From positions 26,323 through 90,322 of the forward strand of contig NZ_JACHVU010000015.1 in NCBI RefSeq assembly GCF_014190915.1: 64,000 nt of DNA. The letters run 5' to 3'. Position 1 is the stretch's first letter; each line of letters opens with the position of its first letter. The position numbers and the translations under genes were made by a program. Below the pieces are notes generated by a model. That model saw only the letters and a list, made by a program, of their open reading frames with translations, made no database searches and was not told the origin of the DNA. Shown here piece by piece: positions 17,695 through 26,424 of the stretch. The DNA comes from Mycolicibacterium iranicum (GTDB lineage: Bacteria > Actinomycetota > Actinomycetes > Mycobacteriales > Mycobacteriaceae).

Positions 17695-18437
17695 CTGCGT
17701 TCTCCCCGCCTGCGTGCACGCTCAGCCAACTCGGCCTCCTCCATCTGTCTGGCTTCCTCGGGCGTCGGTGCGCCACCGCCGAGGCGGCGGGGCAACCAGA
17801 ACGCTCCCTGTGGTCGTGGGTAATCGGCCTGCACCTCGTGCAACAGGCGGGTCATGTGTGTGCGTACGGCCGCATCGATCTGCGAGGCCTCGCCGTCGGG
17901 CGGGATCGGCGCGCCGACGGCCACGGTGACGGGAATCTTCTTGCGGCCGAGCGCTTTCGGGTGGTCCTTCGTCCAGAGTCGCTGGGCTCCCCAGACGATC
18001 ACGGGCACGATCGGCACCCGGGCCTCCCGGGCCATGCGGACCGCACCGGACTTGAACTCCTTGAGTTCGAAGCTCCGGCTGATCGTGGCCTCGGGGTAGA
18101 CCCCGACGATCTCCCCGCGGCGCAGCGCGTCGACCGCCGCCGCGTAGGCCCCTGCGCCCGCGCGCCGGTCGACCGGGATCGTCCCGGTGTGTTTGATGAG
18201 CCAGTCGACGATCATCACGTCCTGCATCTCGGCCTTGATCATGAACCGCATCCGCCGGCCCCGCGCGGTGGCCGCGAGCGCGGCCGGAAGGAAGTCCACG
18301 TATCCGGTGTGGTTGATGGCGATCACGGCGCCGCCGGCCGCCGGCATGTTCTCCAGCCCGCGAAAGGTGATCTTCGTCCCGGTGGCCCTCACCAAACACC
18401 TGGCGGTGATCTCCAGCGCGCGGAAGACCGGTTCCAT
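17691..18437 (-). CDS. 1-acyl-sn-glycerol-3-phosphate acyltransferase-like protein
   Basis: A 248-residue PlsC-family acyltransferase. The NHTGYVDF motif supplies the catalytic H-x4-D; GVYPEATIS is the substrate-binding EGT-like motif. A hydrophobic segment around VPIVPVIVWG suggests membrane association. The start MEPVFRALEIT (ATG 18435-18437) mirrors that of the neighbouring paralogue and lies 5 bp after its stop; longer in-frame extensions cover the paralogue and are shadows. M. tuberculosis has three such genes here (Rv3814c-Rv3816c); this window has two. Confidence 0.88.
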   Translation of the reverse strand: MEPVFRALEITARCLVRATGTKITFRGLENMPAAGGAVIAINHTGYVDFLPAALAATARGRRMRFMIKAEMQDVMIVDWLIKHTGTIPVDRRAGAGAYAAAVDALRRGEIVGVYPEATISRSFELKEFKSGAVRMAREARVPIVPVIVWGAQRLWTKDHPKALGRKKIPVTVAVGAPIPPDGEASQIDAAVRTHMTRLLHEVQADYPRPQGAFWLPRRLGGGAPTPEEARQMEEAELAERARRRGERR

Positions 18438-18442
18438 CGGGC

Positions 18443-19231
18443 CTACCCCGGCGCCCCGGCGGATCCGTCGTCCAGCCCCGGAGTCCCGGACCTGCGGGCG
18501 GCCTTCTCGGCGGCCTCCTCGGCGTCGAGCCGATTGGCCTCCGCCAGTGTCGGCGCGCCGCCGCCCATCCGGTGCGGCACCCAGAACTCGCCCGGCGGGT
18601 GCGGCCCGTAGGCGTCCTGGACCTGTTCGAGGAGATGCTGCATCCGCGAGTGCAGGACGGTGGTCAGCTCGGCGGCCGGCAGCGTGGGCTCGATCGGCTT
18701 GCCGACGGCGATCGAGATCGGCACCTTGGGGCGCTTCATGTTCTTGGGGTGGCCCTTGGTCCAGACGCGCTGCGCGCCCCAGACGATGTGCGGCACGATC
18801 GGCACGTTGGCCGCGATGGCCATGCGTGCGGCGCCGGACTTGAATTCCTTGATCTCGAAGCTGCGGCTGATCGTGGCCTCGGGGTAGACCCCGACGAACT
18901 CGCCGGCCGCCAGTCGGCGGCATGCCTCGTCGAACGAGGAGGCGCCGCTGGCGCGGTCGACGGGGATGTGCCGCATGCCCCGCATCAGCGGGCCCATGAT
19001 CTTGTGGTCGAAGACTTCCTTCTTCGCCATGAACCGGACCTTGCGGCCGAGATACTGCTGGTAGGCGGGCAGGCCGGCGAACGTGAAGTCGAAATAGCTC
19101 GTGTGATTGATGGCGATCACCGCCCCGCCGGTGCGGGGGAGGTTCTCGACCCCGGTCACGGTGAACTTCAGGCCCTGAACGCGCCACACCAGCCGGGCGA
19201 GCTGGATGGCGGTGCCGTATACCGGTTCCAC
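18443..19231 (-). CDS. 1-acyl-sn-glycerol-3-phosphate acyltransferase-like protein (paralogue)
   Basis: A 262-residue PlsC-family acyltransferase, clearly duplicated with its downstream neighbour (shared GGAVIAINHT, GVYPEATISRSFE, EFKSGA, WGAQR.WTK.HPK, GAPT..EA). It has H-x4-D in NHTSYFDF and the charged tail ends LDDGSAGAPG. It probably acylates a lysophospholipid or related glycerolipid at the membrane. It is first in the operon and divergent from the MBL-Rieske gene. Confidence 0.88.
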   Translation of the reverse strand: MEPVYGTAIQLARLVWRVQGLKFTVTGVENLPRTGGAVIAINHTSYFDFTFAGLPAYQQYLGRKVRFMAKKEVFDHKIMGPLMRGMRHIPVDRASGASSFDEACRRLAAGEFVGVYPEATISRSFEIKEFKSGAARMAIAANVPIVPHIVWGAQRVWTKGHPKNMKRPKVPISIAVGKPIEPTLPAAELTTVLHSRMQHLLEQVQDAYGPHPPGEFWVPHRMGGGAPTLAEANRLDAEEAAEKAARRSGTPGLDDGSAGAPG

Positions 19232-19246
19232 AGGCGCAAGCGTAGT

Positions 19247-19303
19247 GCGCGGCGCGGTTGCCGACGGAGGCGGACGCGATGAGCGCGGCGCGGTTGCCGA
19301 CGG
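19247..19303. repeat. Direct repeat (two perfect 21-bp copies) in a divergent promoter region
   Basis: The sequence beginning GCGCGGCGCGGTTGCCGACG occurs at 19247-19267 and again at 19283-19303, identical over 21 bp and 36 bp apart. It lies between the divergent acyltransferase and MBL-Rieske genes. It may be a duplicated 36-bp unit or a paired regulator site. Confidence 0.75.
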
Positions 19304-19392
19304 CCGGGCTCGCTGGGACGAAGAGCCGCCGCCGCCCCGCTAAACTGCTGGGCGGGCGCGAAGGTTCGATATCGCGCCCGGAAGGGATATCT

Positions 19393-20958
19393 GTGCAGGT
19401 CACGAGCGTCGGGCACGCCGGCTTTCGCATCGACACCGCGGCCGGGAGCATTCTGTGCGACCCGTGGGTCAACCCCGCGTACTTCGCGTCGTGGTTTCCG
19501 TTCCCGGACAACAGCCGATTGGACTGGGCGGCGCTGGGCGCCGTCGACTACCTCTACGTCTCCCACCTGCACAAGGACCACTTCGATCCGCAGAACCTGA
19601 GCGCCCACGTCAACAAGGACGCGGTGGTGCTGCTCCCGGATTTCCCGGTGCCCGACCTGCGCCGCGAGCTGGAGAAGCTGGGATTCCACCGCTTCTTCGA
19701 GACCACCGACTCGGTCAAGCACCGGGTCAGCGGACCCAGGGGCGACCTGGACGTGATGGTCATCGCGCTGCGGGCACCGGCCGACGGCCCCATCGGTGAC
19801 TCCGGTCTGGTCGTGGACGACGGGCAGACCGTCGCCTTCAACATGAACGACGCCCGGCCCGTCGATCTGGACATGGTGCACGCCGACTTCGGTCAGATCG
19901 ACGTGCACATGCTCCAGTACTCGGGGGCCATCTGGTACCCGATGGTCTACGACATGCCCGCCCGCGCCAAAGAGGCGTTCGGCACCCAGAAGCGGCAGCG
20001 CCAGATGGACCGCTGCCGGCAGTACATCGCGCAGGTCGGCGCGACCTGGGTGGTGCCGTCGGCGGGTCCGCCCTGCTTCCTCGACCCCGAACTTCGTCAC
20101 CTCAACGACGACCACGGCGACCCGGCGAACATCTTCCCCGACCAGGTGGTCTTCCTCGACCAGATGCGCAGCCACGGCCACGACGGCGGCCTGCTCATGA
20201 TCCCCGGGTCCACCGCCGATCTGACCGGCTCACAACTGAATTCGCTGACCCACCCGATCCCCGACGCTGACGTCGAGGCGATCTTCACCACGGGCAAGGC
20301 CGATTACATCGCCGAGTACGCCGAGCGGATGGCACCCGTGCTGGCCGCCGAGAGGGCCGGCTGGGCCCCCGCCGAGGGGGAGCCGCTGCTGGAGCCCCTG
20401 CGCGAACTGTTCGAGCCGATCATGCTGCAGTCCGACCAGATCTGCGACGGCATCGGATACCCGGTCGAACTGCGGCTCGGGACCCCGGAACGGCCGGAAG
20501 TCGTGGTCATCGACTTCCCCAAACGTGCGGTGCGCGAAGCGATTCCGGACGAGAAGTTCCGCTACGGCTTCGGGATCGCCCCCGAGTTGGTGCGCACCGT
20601 GCTGCGCGACCGCGAACCCGACTGGGTCAACACGATCTTTCTGTCCACCCGTTTCACGGCCTGGCGCGTCGGCGGCTACAACGAGTACCTCTACACGTTC
20701 TTCAAGTGCCTGACCGACGAACGGATCGCCTACGCCGACGGCTGGTTCGCCGAGGCGCACGACGACAGCGCGTCGATCACGATGGACGGCTGGGAGATTC
20801 AGCGCCGCTGCCCGCACCTCAAGGCAGACTTGTCGAAATTCGGTGTGGTCGAGGGCAATACGCTGACGTGCAACCTGCACGGCTGGCAGTGGAACCTGAC
20901 CAACGGCCGATGCCTGACCACCAAGGGCCACGCGCTGCGCTCGGCCAAGGCGGACTGA
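19393..20958 (+). CDS. MBL-fold protein with C-terminal Rieske domain (Rv3818 homologue)
   Basis: A 521-residue two-domain protein. The N-terminal part is a metallo-beta-lactamase-like fold (VGHAGFRID, HLHKDHFD near residues 57-64, YSGAIWYP, WVVPSAGPPCF), resembling the UlaG/CMP-sialate hydroxylase group. The C-terminal 100 residues form a Rieske [2Fe-2S] centre with CPH and, about 20 residues on, CNLH. GTG at 19393 with GAAGGGA 6-12 nt upstream is preferred to an ATG at 19258; the shorter form fits the family length (about 516 in M. tuberculosis). The architecture suggests an oxygenase or hydrolase using an electron-transfer partner. Substrate unknown. Confidence 0.88.
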   Translation: MQVTSVGHAGFRIDTAAGSILCDPWVNPAYFASWFPFPDNSRLDWAALGAVDYLYVSHLHKDHFDPQNLSAHVNKDAVVLLPDFPVPDLRRELEKLGFHRFFETTDSVKHRVSGPRGDLDVMVIALRAPADGPIGDSGLVVDDGQTVAFNMNDARPVDLDMVHADFGQIDVHMLQYSGAIWYPMVYDMPARAKEAFGTQKRQRQMDRCRQYIAQVGATWVVPSAGPPCFLDPELRHLNDDHGDPANIFPDQVVFLDQMRSHGHDGGLLMIPGSTADLTGSQLNSLTHPIPDADVEAIFTTGKADYIAEYAERMAPVLAAERAGWAPAEGEPLLEPLRELFEPIMLQSDQICDGIGYPVELRLGTPERPEVVVIDFPKRAVREAIPDEKFRYGFGIAPELVRTVLRDREPDWVNTIFLSTRFTAWRVGGYNEYLYTFFKCLTDERIAYADGWFAEAHDDSASITMDGWEIQRRCPHLKADLSKFGVVEGNTLTCNLHGWQWNLTNGRCLTTKGHALRSAKAD

Positions 20959-20962
20959 CGCG

Positions 20963-21301
20963 ATGATCTCGGACACCCGCTACTACGACGACGGCCTGAT
21001 TCAGTTGGATCAGGAGGCACTGACGTTGCGGCGCTACCACTTTCCGTCGGGGACGTCGAAGATCATCCCGCTGCGCGACATCCGCGGCTACCACGCGAGC
21101 CCGCTGGGCATGGTCCTGCAGCGCTTCCGGCTGTGGGGCAGCTCGGACCTGCGCCGGTGGTTGCCGCTGGACATCCGCCGGCCGCTGAAGTCGACCCTGG
21201 TCACCCTCGACATCGGCGCCACACCGGAGCCGGCGTGCACCCCCGAGCGGCCCGAGCAGTTCCTCGCCCTGCTCGAGGAGTTCCTGCAGACCCCTCGCTG
21301 A
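20963..21301 (+). CDS. Small conserved protein (Rv3819-like)
   Basis: A 112-residue basic soluble protein starting 4 bp after the MBL-Rieske gene, so almost certainly co-translated. It begins MISDTRYYDDGLIQLDQEAL and looks beta-rich, like a small PH-type fold (RRYHFPSGTSKIIPLRDI...). No catalytic motif is visible. Its stop abuts the converging serS stop with no spacer. Confidence 0.78.
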   Translation: MISDTRYYDDGLIQLDQEALTLRRYHFPSGTSKIIPLRDIRGYHASPLGMVLQRFRLWGSSDLRRWLPLDIRRPLKSTLVTLDIGATPEPACTPERPEQFLALLEEFLQTPR

Positions 21302-22561
21302 CTACCCCTTCGGGGTCAGCACCTCGGCGCCGACGAACGGCACCAGCGCCTCGGGGATCCGGACGCTGCCGTCGGCCTGCTGATGGTTCTCCAGAATCGC
21401 GACCAGCCACCGTGTCGTGGCCAGCGTGCCGTTGAGGGTGGCCGCTGTCTGCGGCTTGCCGTTCTCGTCGCGGTAGCGCACCGCCAGCCGGCGCGCCTGG
21501 AACGTCGTGCAGTTCGACGTCGAGGTCAGCTCCCGGTAGGTCTGCTGAGTGGGCACCCACGCCTCGCAGTCGTACTTGCGCGCCGCCGAGGACCCCAGAT
21601 CTCCCGCGGCGATGTCGATGACGCGGTAGGGCACCTCGATGTGGGCGAGCATCTGCCGCTGCCAGCCGAGCAGGCGCTCGTGCTCGGCCTCGGCTTCCTC
21701 GGGACGGCAGTAGACGAAGCCCTCGACCTTGTCGAACTGGTGCACGCGGATGATGCCGCGGGTGTCCTTGCCGTAGCTGCCGGCCTCCCGCCGGAAGCAG
21801 GACGACCAGCCGGCGTAGCGCAGCGGCCCGCCGGCCAGGTCCAGGATCTCGCCGGAGTGGTAGCCGGCCAGCGGCACCTCGGACGTTCCGACCAGGTAGA
21901 GGTCGTCGTCGGCCAGGTGGTAGATCTCGTCGGCGTGTGCGCCGAGGAAGCCGGTGCCCTGCATGATCTCGGGTCGCACCAGCACCGGCGGGACCACGAG
22001 GGTGAAGCCGTTCTCGGTGGCGGTGCGCACCGCGAGCTGGAACAGGCCCAGTTGCAGCAGCGCGCCGAATCCGGTGAGGAAGTAGAAGCGCGAGCCCGAC
22101 ACCTTCGCGCCGCGCTCCATGTCGATCAGGCCCAGCGACTCACCGAGCTCGAGGTGGTCCTTCGGGTTCTCCAGCGCGGGCGGCTCGCCGACGACGTCGC
22201 GGACCACGAAGTCGTCCTCGCCGCCGGCCGGGACACCGTCGATGATGACGTTGGAGATGGCCATGTGCGCCGCGGTGTAGGCCGCCTCGGCCTGCGCCTG
22301 GTCGGCCTCGGCGGCCTTGACCTTCTCGGCGAGGTCCTTCGCGGCGGCGAGCAGGTTCGGGCGTTCCTCCGGTGTGGCCTTGCCGACCAGTTTGCTCGCC
22401 GACTTCTGTTCGGCCCTGAGATTGTCGGCGGCGGAGATGGCGGCCCGCCTCGCCGCGTCGGCCTCGGAGAGGGCGTCGACGAGGCTGGGATCCTCACCCC
22501 GGGCGCGCTGCGATGCCCGGACGGCATCGGGGTTCTCCCGCAGCATCTTCGGATCGATCAC
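21302..22561 (-). CDS. serS: Seryl-tRNA synthetase
   Basis: A 419-residue class II aminoacyl-tRNA synthetase (the same length as the M. tuberculosis enzyme) that charges tRNA-Ser. An N-terminal coiled-coil tRNA-binding arm covers about residues 25-105. Motif 2 is SSCFRREAGSYGKDTRG and the motif 3 region is near TATLNGTLATTRWLVAILEN. The start is ATG at 22559-22561 (MIDPKMLRENPD). Monocistronic; divergent from the next gene. Confidence 0.96.
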   Translation of the reverse strand: MIDPKMLRENPDAVRASQRARGEDPSLVDALSEADAARRAAISAADNLRAEQKSASKLVGKATPEERPNLLAAAKDLAEKVKAAEADQAQAEAAYTAAHMAISNVIIDGVPAGGEDDFVVRDVVGEPPALENPKDHLELGESLGLIDMERGAKVSGSRFYFLTGFGALLQLGLFQLAVRTATENGFTLVVPPVLVRPEIMQGTGFLGAHADEIYHLADDDLYLVGTSEVPLAGYHSGEILDLAGGPLRYAGWSSCFRREAGSYGKDTRGIIRVHQFDKVEGFVYCRPEEAEAEHERLLGWQRQMLAHIEVPYRVIDIAAGDLGSSAARKYDCEAWVPTQQTYRELTSTSNCTTFQARRLAVRYRDENGKPQTAATLNGTLATTRWLVAILENHQQADGSVRIPEALVPFVGAEVLTPKG

Positions 22562-22653
22562 GCGCCAAACCCTACGGGGTCGCCCCCGGCGCGGCTCAGC
22601 TGCATAACGTTACAACTGCATCACTTGTCACAGCACCCGACACGCCTGTCACA

Positions 22654-24096
22654 ATGGACCGGATGTCCGAGATAACCGGTCCGTCGTCCGGTACGACGCT
22701 GGACGGCGGCACGCGCCGCGCGTCCCCCTGGTGGCGCAGCCTCCAGTCGTCGGGAACCCGTCGCGCCCTGTTGCTGACCGCGCTGGGCGGGCTGCTGATC
22801 GCCGGCGTGATCACCGCCCTGCCGCAGACCGATCCCGCGGGCGGGCTGACCGCCAACGCGATCTCGCTGGGCCCCCGCGGCAACGACACGTTCGACCACG
22901 CCAAGAGCGGGGACTGCCTCACCTGGCCCGACCGCACCCCCGATGCCGCCGAGATCGTGGACTGCTCCGGCGAGCACCGGTTCGAGATCGCCGAGTCGGT
23001 CGACATGCGCACCTTCCCGGGCAGCGAGTACGGCCCCGATGCCGCGCCGCCGTCGGCCGCGCGCATCCAGCAGATCAGCCAGGAGCAGTGCTCCGCGGCG
23101 GTCAAGCGCTACCTCGGCGCCCGATTCGACCCGAACAGCCGGTTCACCGTCAGCATGCTGTGGTCCGGCGACAAGGCGTGGCGCCAGTCCGGCGAGCGCC
23201 GGATGCTGTGCGGCCTGCAACTGCCCGGTCCGAACAACCAGCAGCTCACCTTCCAGGGCAAGGTCGCCGAGATCGACCAGTCCAAGGTGTGGCCGGTCGG
23301 AACGTGCCTGGGCATCGACCCCGCGACCAACCAGCCGACCGACATCCCGGTCGACTGCGCGGCACCGCACGCGATGGAGGTCACCGGCGCGGTCAACCTG
23401 GGCCTGAAGTGGCCTGCCGCCCTCCCGCTGGAGGCCGATCAGGACACCTTCATCAAGGACGAGTGCACGAGGATGACCGACGCCTATCTGGCGCCGATCA
23501 AGCTTCGCGACACCACGCTGACGCTGGTCTACAGCACCGTGTCGCTGCCGAGCTGGGCTGCGGGCAGCCGCCAGGTGTCGTGCAGCATCGGCGCCACCCT
23601 CGGCAACGGTGGCTGGTCCACGCTGCTCAACAGCGCCAAGGGCCCGCTGATGATCAACGGGCAGCCGCCGGTGCCGCCGCCGGACATCCCGGAGGAGCGC
23701 CTCACCCTGCCGCCGATCCCGGCCCCCGCGGCGGGCGAGGAGTCGTCGAGCTCGTCGAGCAGTTCATCGGACTCGTCGGACTCGTCGAGCAGTTCGACCT
23801 CCGACGACTCGAGCCAGTCGACGGTCCACGGACCGCAGCAGACGACCGCGCCGACCCAGACCGACCAGACGCCCGCCGACCAGGCGCCGCCCGCGGGCGC
23901 GCCGGGGCAGGGCAACACGTTCCTCAACGGGCCGCCACCGCCACCGGGCGCTCCGCCGGCCGACCAGTTGCCGCCGCCGCCCGGCGCGGCGCCCCCGCCC
24001 GCGCCGGCACCACCTCCGGCGGCGGTTCCGCCTCCGCCGCCCGCTCCGGTGCCGGGTCCCCCGGTCGAGCAGCTGCCGCCGCCCCCGGTTCCGTAG
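22654..24096 (+). CDS. Membrane-anchored septum-formation-like protein (Rv3835 homologue)
   Basis: A 480-residue protein: short cytoplasmic N-terminus, one transmembrane segment at about 35-55 (LLLTALGGLLIAGVITALP), then an external domain with paired Cys motifs (GDCLTWP ... VDCSGEH; GTCLGID ... VDCAAPH) like the septum-formation (DUF4190-associated) family. A Ser-rich linker near 365-390 and a very Pro-rich C-terminal tail from about 425 follow, suited to wall spanning. ATG at 22654 or the Met three codons later could be the start. The next gene begins 4 bp after its stop. Confidence 0.82.
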   Translation: MDRMSEITGPSSGTTLDGGTRRASPWWRSLQSSGTRRALLLTALGGLLIAGVITALPQTDPAGGLTANAISLGPRGNDTFDHAKSGDCLTWPDRTPDAAEIVDCSGEHRFEIAESVDMRTFPGSEYGPDAAPPSAARIQQISQEQCSAAVKRYLGARFDPNSRFTVSMLWSGDKAWRQSGERRMLCGLQLPGPNNQQLTFQGKVAEIDQSKVWPVGTCLGIDPATNQPTDIPVDCAAPHAMEVTGAVNLGLKWPAALPLEADQDTFIKDECTRMTDAYLAPIKLRDTTLTLVYSTVSLPSWAAGSRQVSCSIGATLGNGGWSTLLNSAKGPLMINGQPPVPPPDIPEERLTLPPIPAPAAGEESSSSSSSSSDSSDSSSSSTSDDSSQSTVHGPQQTTAPTQTDQTPADQAPPAGAPGQGNTFLNGPPPPPGAPPADQLPPPPGAAPPPAPAPPPAAVPPPPPAPVPGPPVEQLPPPPVP

Positions 24097-24100
24097 CCGC

Positions 24101-24451
24101 GTGACCGTGCGGATGAGCCCGCAACGGTTCGAAGAGCTGGTCGGCGATGCGCTGGACCTGCTCCCACCGAGGCTGGCGTCGGCGATCGACAACGTGGTGA
24201 TCCTGGTCGCCGACCGCAACGACGAGGAGCCCGATCTGCTCGGGCTCTACGAGGGCGTCGCGCTGACCGAGCGGGATTCCTGGTACGCCGGGTCCCTGCC
24301 GGACACGATCACGATCTACCGCGAGGCGCTGCTCGATGTCTGCGGCAGTGAGCAGGAGGTGGTCGACGAGGTGGCCATCACCGTGATCCACGAGATCGCG
24401 CACCACTTCGGCATCGACGACGACCGGCTGCACGAACTCGGCTGGGGTTGA
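24101..24451 (+). CDS. Minimal zinc metallopeptidase (zincin-like, Rv3836 homologue)
   Basis: A 116-residue cytoplasmic protein with HEIAHHFGIDD near the C-terminus, giving the HExxH zinc motif plus a downstream acidic residue as in the PF06262 possible-metallopeptidase family. The N-terminal LVGDALDLLPPRL is typical. GTG start at 24101, 4 bp after the previous stop, so it is probably translated with the membrane protein. Substrate unknown. Confidence 0.87.
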   Translation: MTVRMSPQRFEELVGDALDLLPPRLASAIDNVVILVADRNDEEPDLLGLYEGVALTERDSWYAGSLPDTITIYREALLDVCGSEQEVVDEVAITVIHEIAHHFGIDDDRLHELGWG

Positions 24452-24515
24452 GCCGTCAGCGAACAGCACCGCGCGGCAACCGGATGTCGTCACCGGTGAG
24501 TGCTAAGAACAGGGC

Positions 24516-24728
24516 ATGACCACCCAGTGCCGCGCCTGCCGTCTGGGCTTGGAGCACTGCCACGGCGCGCTGATCCACCATTCCTTCACCTATGCGTTCG
24601 CTGCTGCCGAATGCACCGAGGACGACTGCTTGGTCGCCGCGAGCGAGCACGAACTGCACCTCGACTGCACCGCGGTCGGCTGCACCTGCGACGAGACCGC
24701 GTCCGGCTCAGCCCATCGGGTCGGCTGA
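24516..24728 (+). CDS. Small Cys/His-rich protein
   Basis: A 70-residue protein starting MTTQCRACRLGLEHCHG. It carries eight Cys and seven His residues, arranged as C-x2-C-x6-CxH, then C-x4-C, then a C-x4-C-x-C near the end (DCTAVGCTCDE). This predicts one or two structural zinc (or other metal) sites. It overlaps the 3' end of the converging His-phosphatase gene by 21 bp. The name and function are not recognised; the Cys/His pattern and codon use favour a real gene over the overlapping frames. Confidence 0.75.
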   Translation: MTTQCRACRLGLEHCHGALIHHSFTYAFAAAECTEDDCLVAASEHELHLDCTAVGCTCDETASGSAHRVG

Positions 24729-25382
24729 ACCGACCGTCACCGGCGCTTCGGGGCCGAACGGCGGCGTCAGCTTGCCCCACTGCAGGCAGCTCCAGCGCCC
24801 GTCGGTGATCGGGGCCAAGACCACCGCCTCGGTGTTGGCCAGGTGGTGGTCGATGGCGAATCCGCTGTCCACACCGGCCAGGATCGCCGAGACGAGGCGG
24901 ATCGCCGCACCGTGGCTGACGACGACGATGTCGCCCTGCCAGGCGGCGTCGTCGAGGTAGCGCATCCGCAGCTGGTCGAGCACCGGGACGTAGCGGTCCA
25001 GCACCTGCCGGGCACTCTCGCCACCGGGGAGCGCGGCGTCGAGTTCGCCGCCGTGCCAGCGCCGGTAGACGGCGTTGAACTCCTCGTGGGCCGCGTCGTC
25101 GGCCCGGTCCTCCAGCGCGCCGACCTGAACCTCGTGGATGCCCTCGAATTCGTGGGTGTCGCCCCCACCGAACTCCGCGGCGATCTGGCCCGCGGTCTGG
25201 ATGGCACGGGTGGCCAGGGAGTGCGCGATCATCGCCGGCGGACGTTCCAGCCCGCGCGCGAAGTTCCGGGCCTGCTCACACCCCAGGTCGGTCAGTTCCG
25301 CGCCGGGAGGCCGGGTGTCCAGCCTGCGGTCGACGTTGGCGAGGGACTGCCCGTGCCGGACCAGCACCAGACGTCCGCTCAC
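24708..25382 (-). CDS. Histidine phosphatase / phosphoglycerate mutase family (Rv3837c homologue)
   Basis: A 224-residue branch-1 histidine phosphatase: LVRHGQS gives the nucleophile His10, with a second His in VVVSHGAAIRL near residue 155. The lack of a clear 2,3-bisphosphoglycerate mutase signature suggests a phosphatase rather than a glycolytic mutase. Its start overlaps the pheA stop by 4 bp, so it is co-translated with phenylalanine biosynthesis. Confidence 0.88.
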   Translation of the reverse strand: MSGRLVLVRHGQSLANVDRRLDTRPPGAELTDLGCEQARNFARGLERPPAMIAHSLATRAIQTAGQIAAEFGGGDTHEFEGIHEVQVGALEDRADDAAHEEFNAVYRRWHGGELDAALPGGESARQVLDRYVPVLDQLRMRYLDDAAWQGDIVVVSHGAAIRLVSAILAGVDSGFAIDHHLANTEAVVLAPITDGRWSCLQWGKLTPPFGPEAPVTVGSADPMG

Positions 25383-26311
25383 GACCTGCCCTCACGGACC
25401 CGGTCCAGCCATTCGGCCGCCTCGTCCAGGGGTGGCGGGGCGGCGCCGACGACGTCGCCGGTCGGCCACGAGCCGAGGTAGCGCACGTCGGCGCAGCGTC
25501 GGTGCAGTGCGCGCAGCGCCTCGGCCACGGAGTCGTCGTCGATGTGCCCGACGAAGTCGAGGAAGAACTTGTACGTGCCGAGGCCCGTGCGTGTCGGCCT
25601 CGATTCGATCCGGGTCAGGTCGATGTCGCGGACCGCCAATTCGGTCATCGCGGCCACGAGCGCCCCGGGCACGTTGTCGAGCTGCAGGACGACCGAGGTG
25701 CGGTCGGCGCCGGTGCTCTTCGGCGGCGCCCCGGGGCAGCCGACGAGGACGAACCGGGTGCGGGCGTTGGGCTCGTCGACAATGCCGGCAGCCAGGGTGG
25801 CCAGGCCGTAGCGTTCGGTGGCCAGCGCGGTGCTCACGGCGGCGTCGGCGCGTCCGGCCGCGACGTCCTGAGCCGCGGCTGCGTTCGAATTAGCAGGCAC
25901 GATAACGGTTTTCGGCATGTTGTCGGCCAGCCACCGCTTCACCTGGGCCGCGGCCACCGGGAACGCCGCGACGGTCTGCACGTCGGCCTCGGCGGTGCCG
26001 GGGCGCACCGCGATCGTGAACGACACGTCCAGGGTCAGCTCGGCGTAGATCTGCAGCGGTGTCCCGGCCGCGAGGCTGTCCAGCGTCGGGATCACCGACC
26101 CGTCGATGGAGTTCTCGATCGGAACGCACGCGAAATCGGCGTCACCCGCGCGGACGGCGGCCAGTGCCGCGACGGTGCTGTCGGTCGGGATCGGCGTCAC
26201 CGGCCCGGCGTCGGGGCTGCCGGGAGACGGGATCAGGCCTCCCTCGGCGAGTGCGCGCAGGGCTGCCTCGGTGAACGTTCCCTCGGGTCCGAGGTAGGCG
26301 ATTCCGGGCAC
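25379..26311 (-). CDS. pheA: Prephenate dehydratase
   Basis: A 310-residue enzyme converting prephenate to phenylpyruvate in phenylalanine synthesis. The N-terminal periplasmic-binding-like fold starts MPGIAYLGPEGTFTEAAL; the catalytic TRF motif occurs in NARTRFVLVG. A C-terminal ACT domain (about 195-280, with LQLDNVPGAL and IESRPTRTGLGTYKFF) binds Phe for feedback control. Monofunctional: no chorismate mutase domain is attached. Confidence 0.95.
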   Translation of the reverse strand: MPGIAYLGPEGTFTEAALRALAEGGLIPSPGSPDAGPVTPIPTDSTVAALAAVRAGDADFACVPIENSIDGSVIPTLDSLAAGTPLQIYAELTLDVSFTIAVRPGTAEADVQTVAAFPVAAAQVKRWLADNMPKTVIVPANSNAAAAQDVAAGRADAAVSTALATERYGLATLAAGIVDEPNARTRFVLVGCPGAPPKSTGADRTSVVLQLDNVPGALVAAMTELAVRDIDLTRIESRPTRTGLGTYKFFLDFVGHIDDDSVAEALRALHRRCADVRYLGSWPTGDVVGAAPPPLDEAAEWLDRVREGRS

Positions 26312-26385
26312 CGCACCACCCTATCGGTTGCCCCGGTAATCCCATTCCGCTGCGGGAAAGCCTTGCGCTTCGTCCGTCGGCCTAG

Positions 26386-26404
26386 TTAAGTTAGCCTCAC
26401 CTTA
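26386..26404 (+). promoter_or_regulatory. IdeR iron box upstream of the DUF2470 gene
   Basis: TTAAGTTAGCCTCACCTTA matches the 19-bp IdeR consensus TTAGGTTAGSCTAACCTAA at 16 positions and ends 20 bp before the start codon, a position that would block transcription when iron is replete. The M. tuberculosis orthologue Rv3839 is a known IdeR-regulated gene. Confidence 0.88.
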
Positions 26405-26424
26405 CCAGCGAAAGGGTTGGCGCG

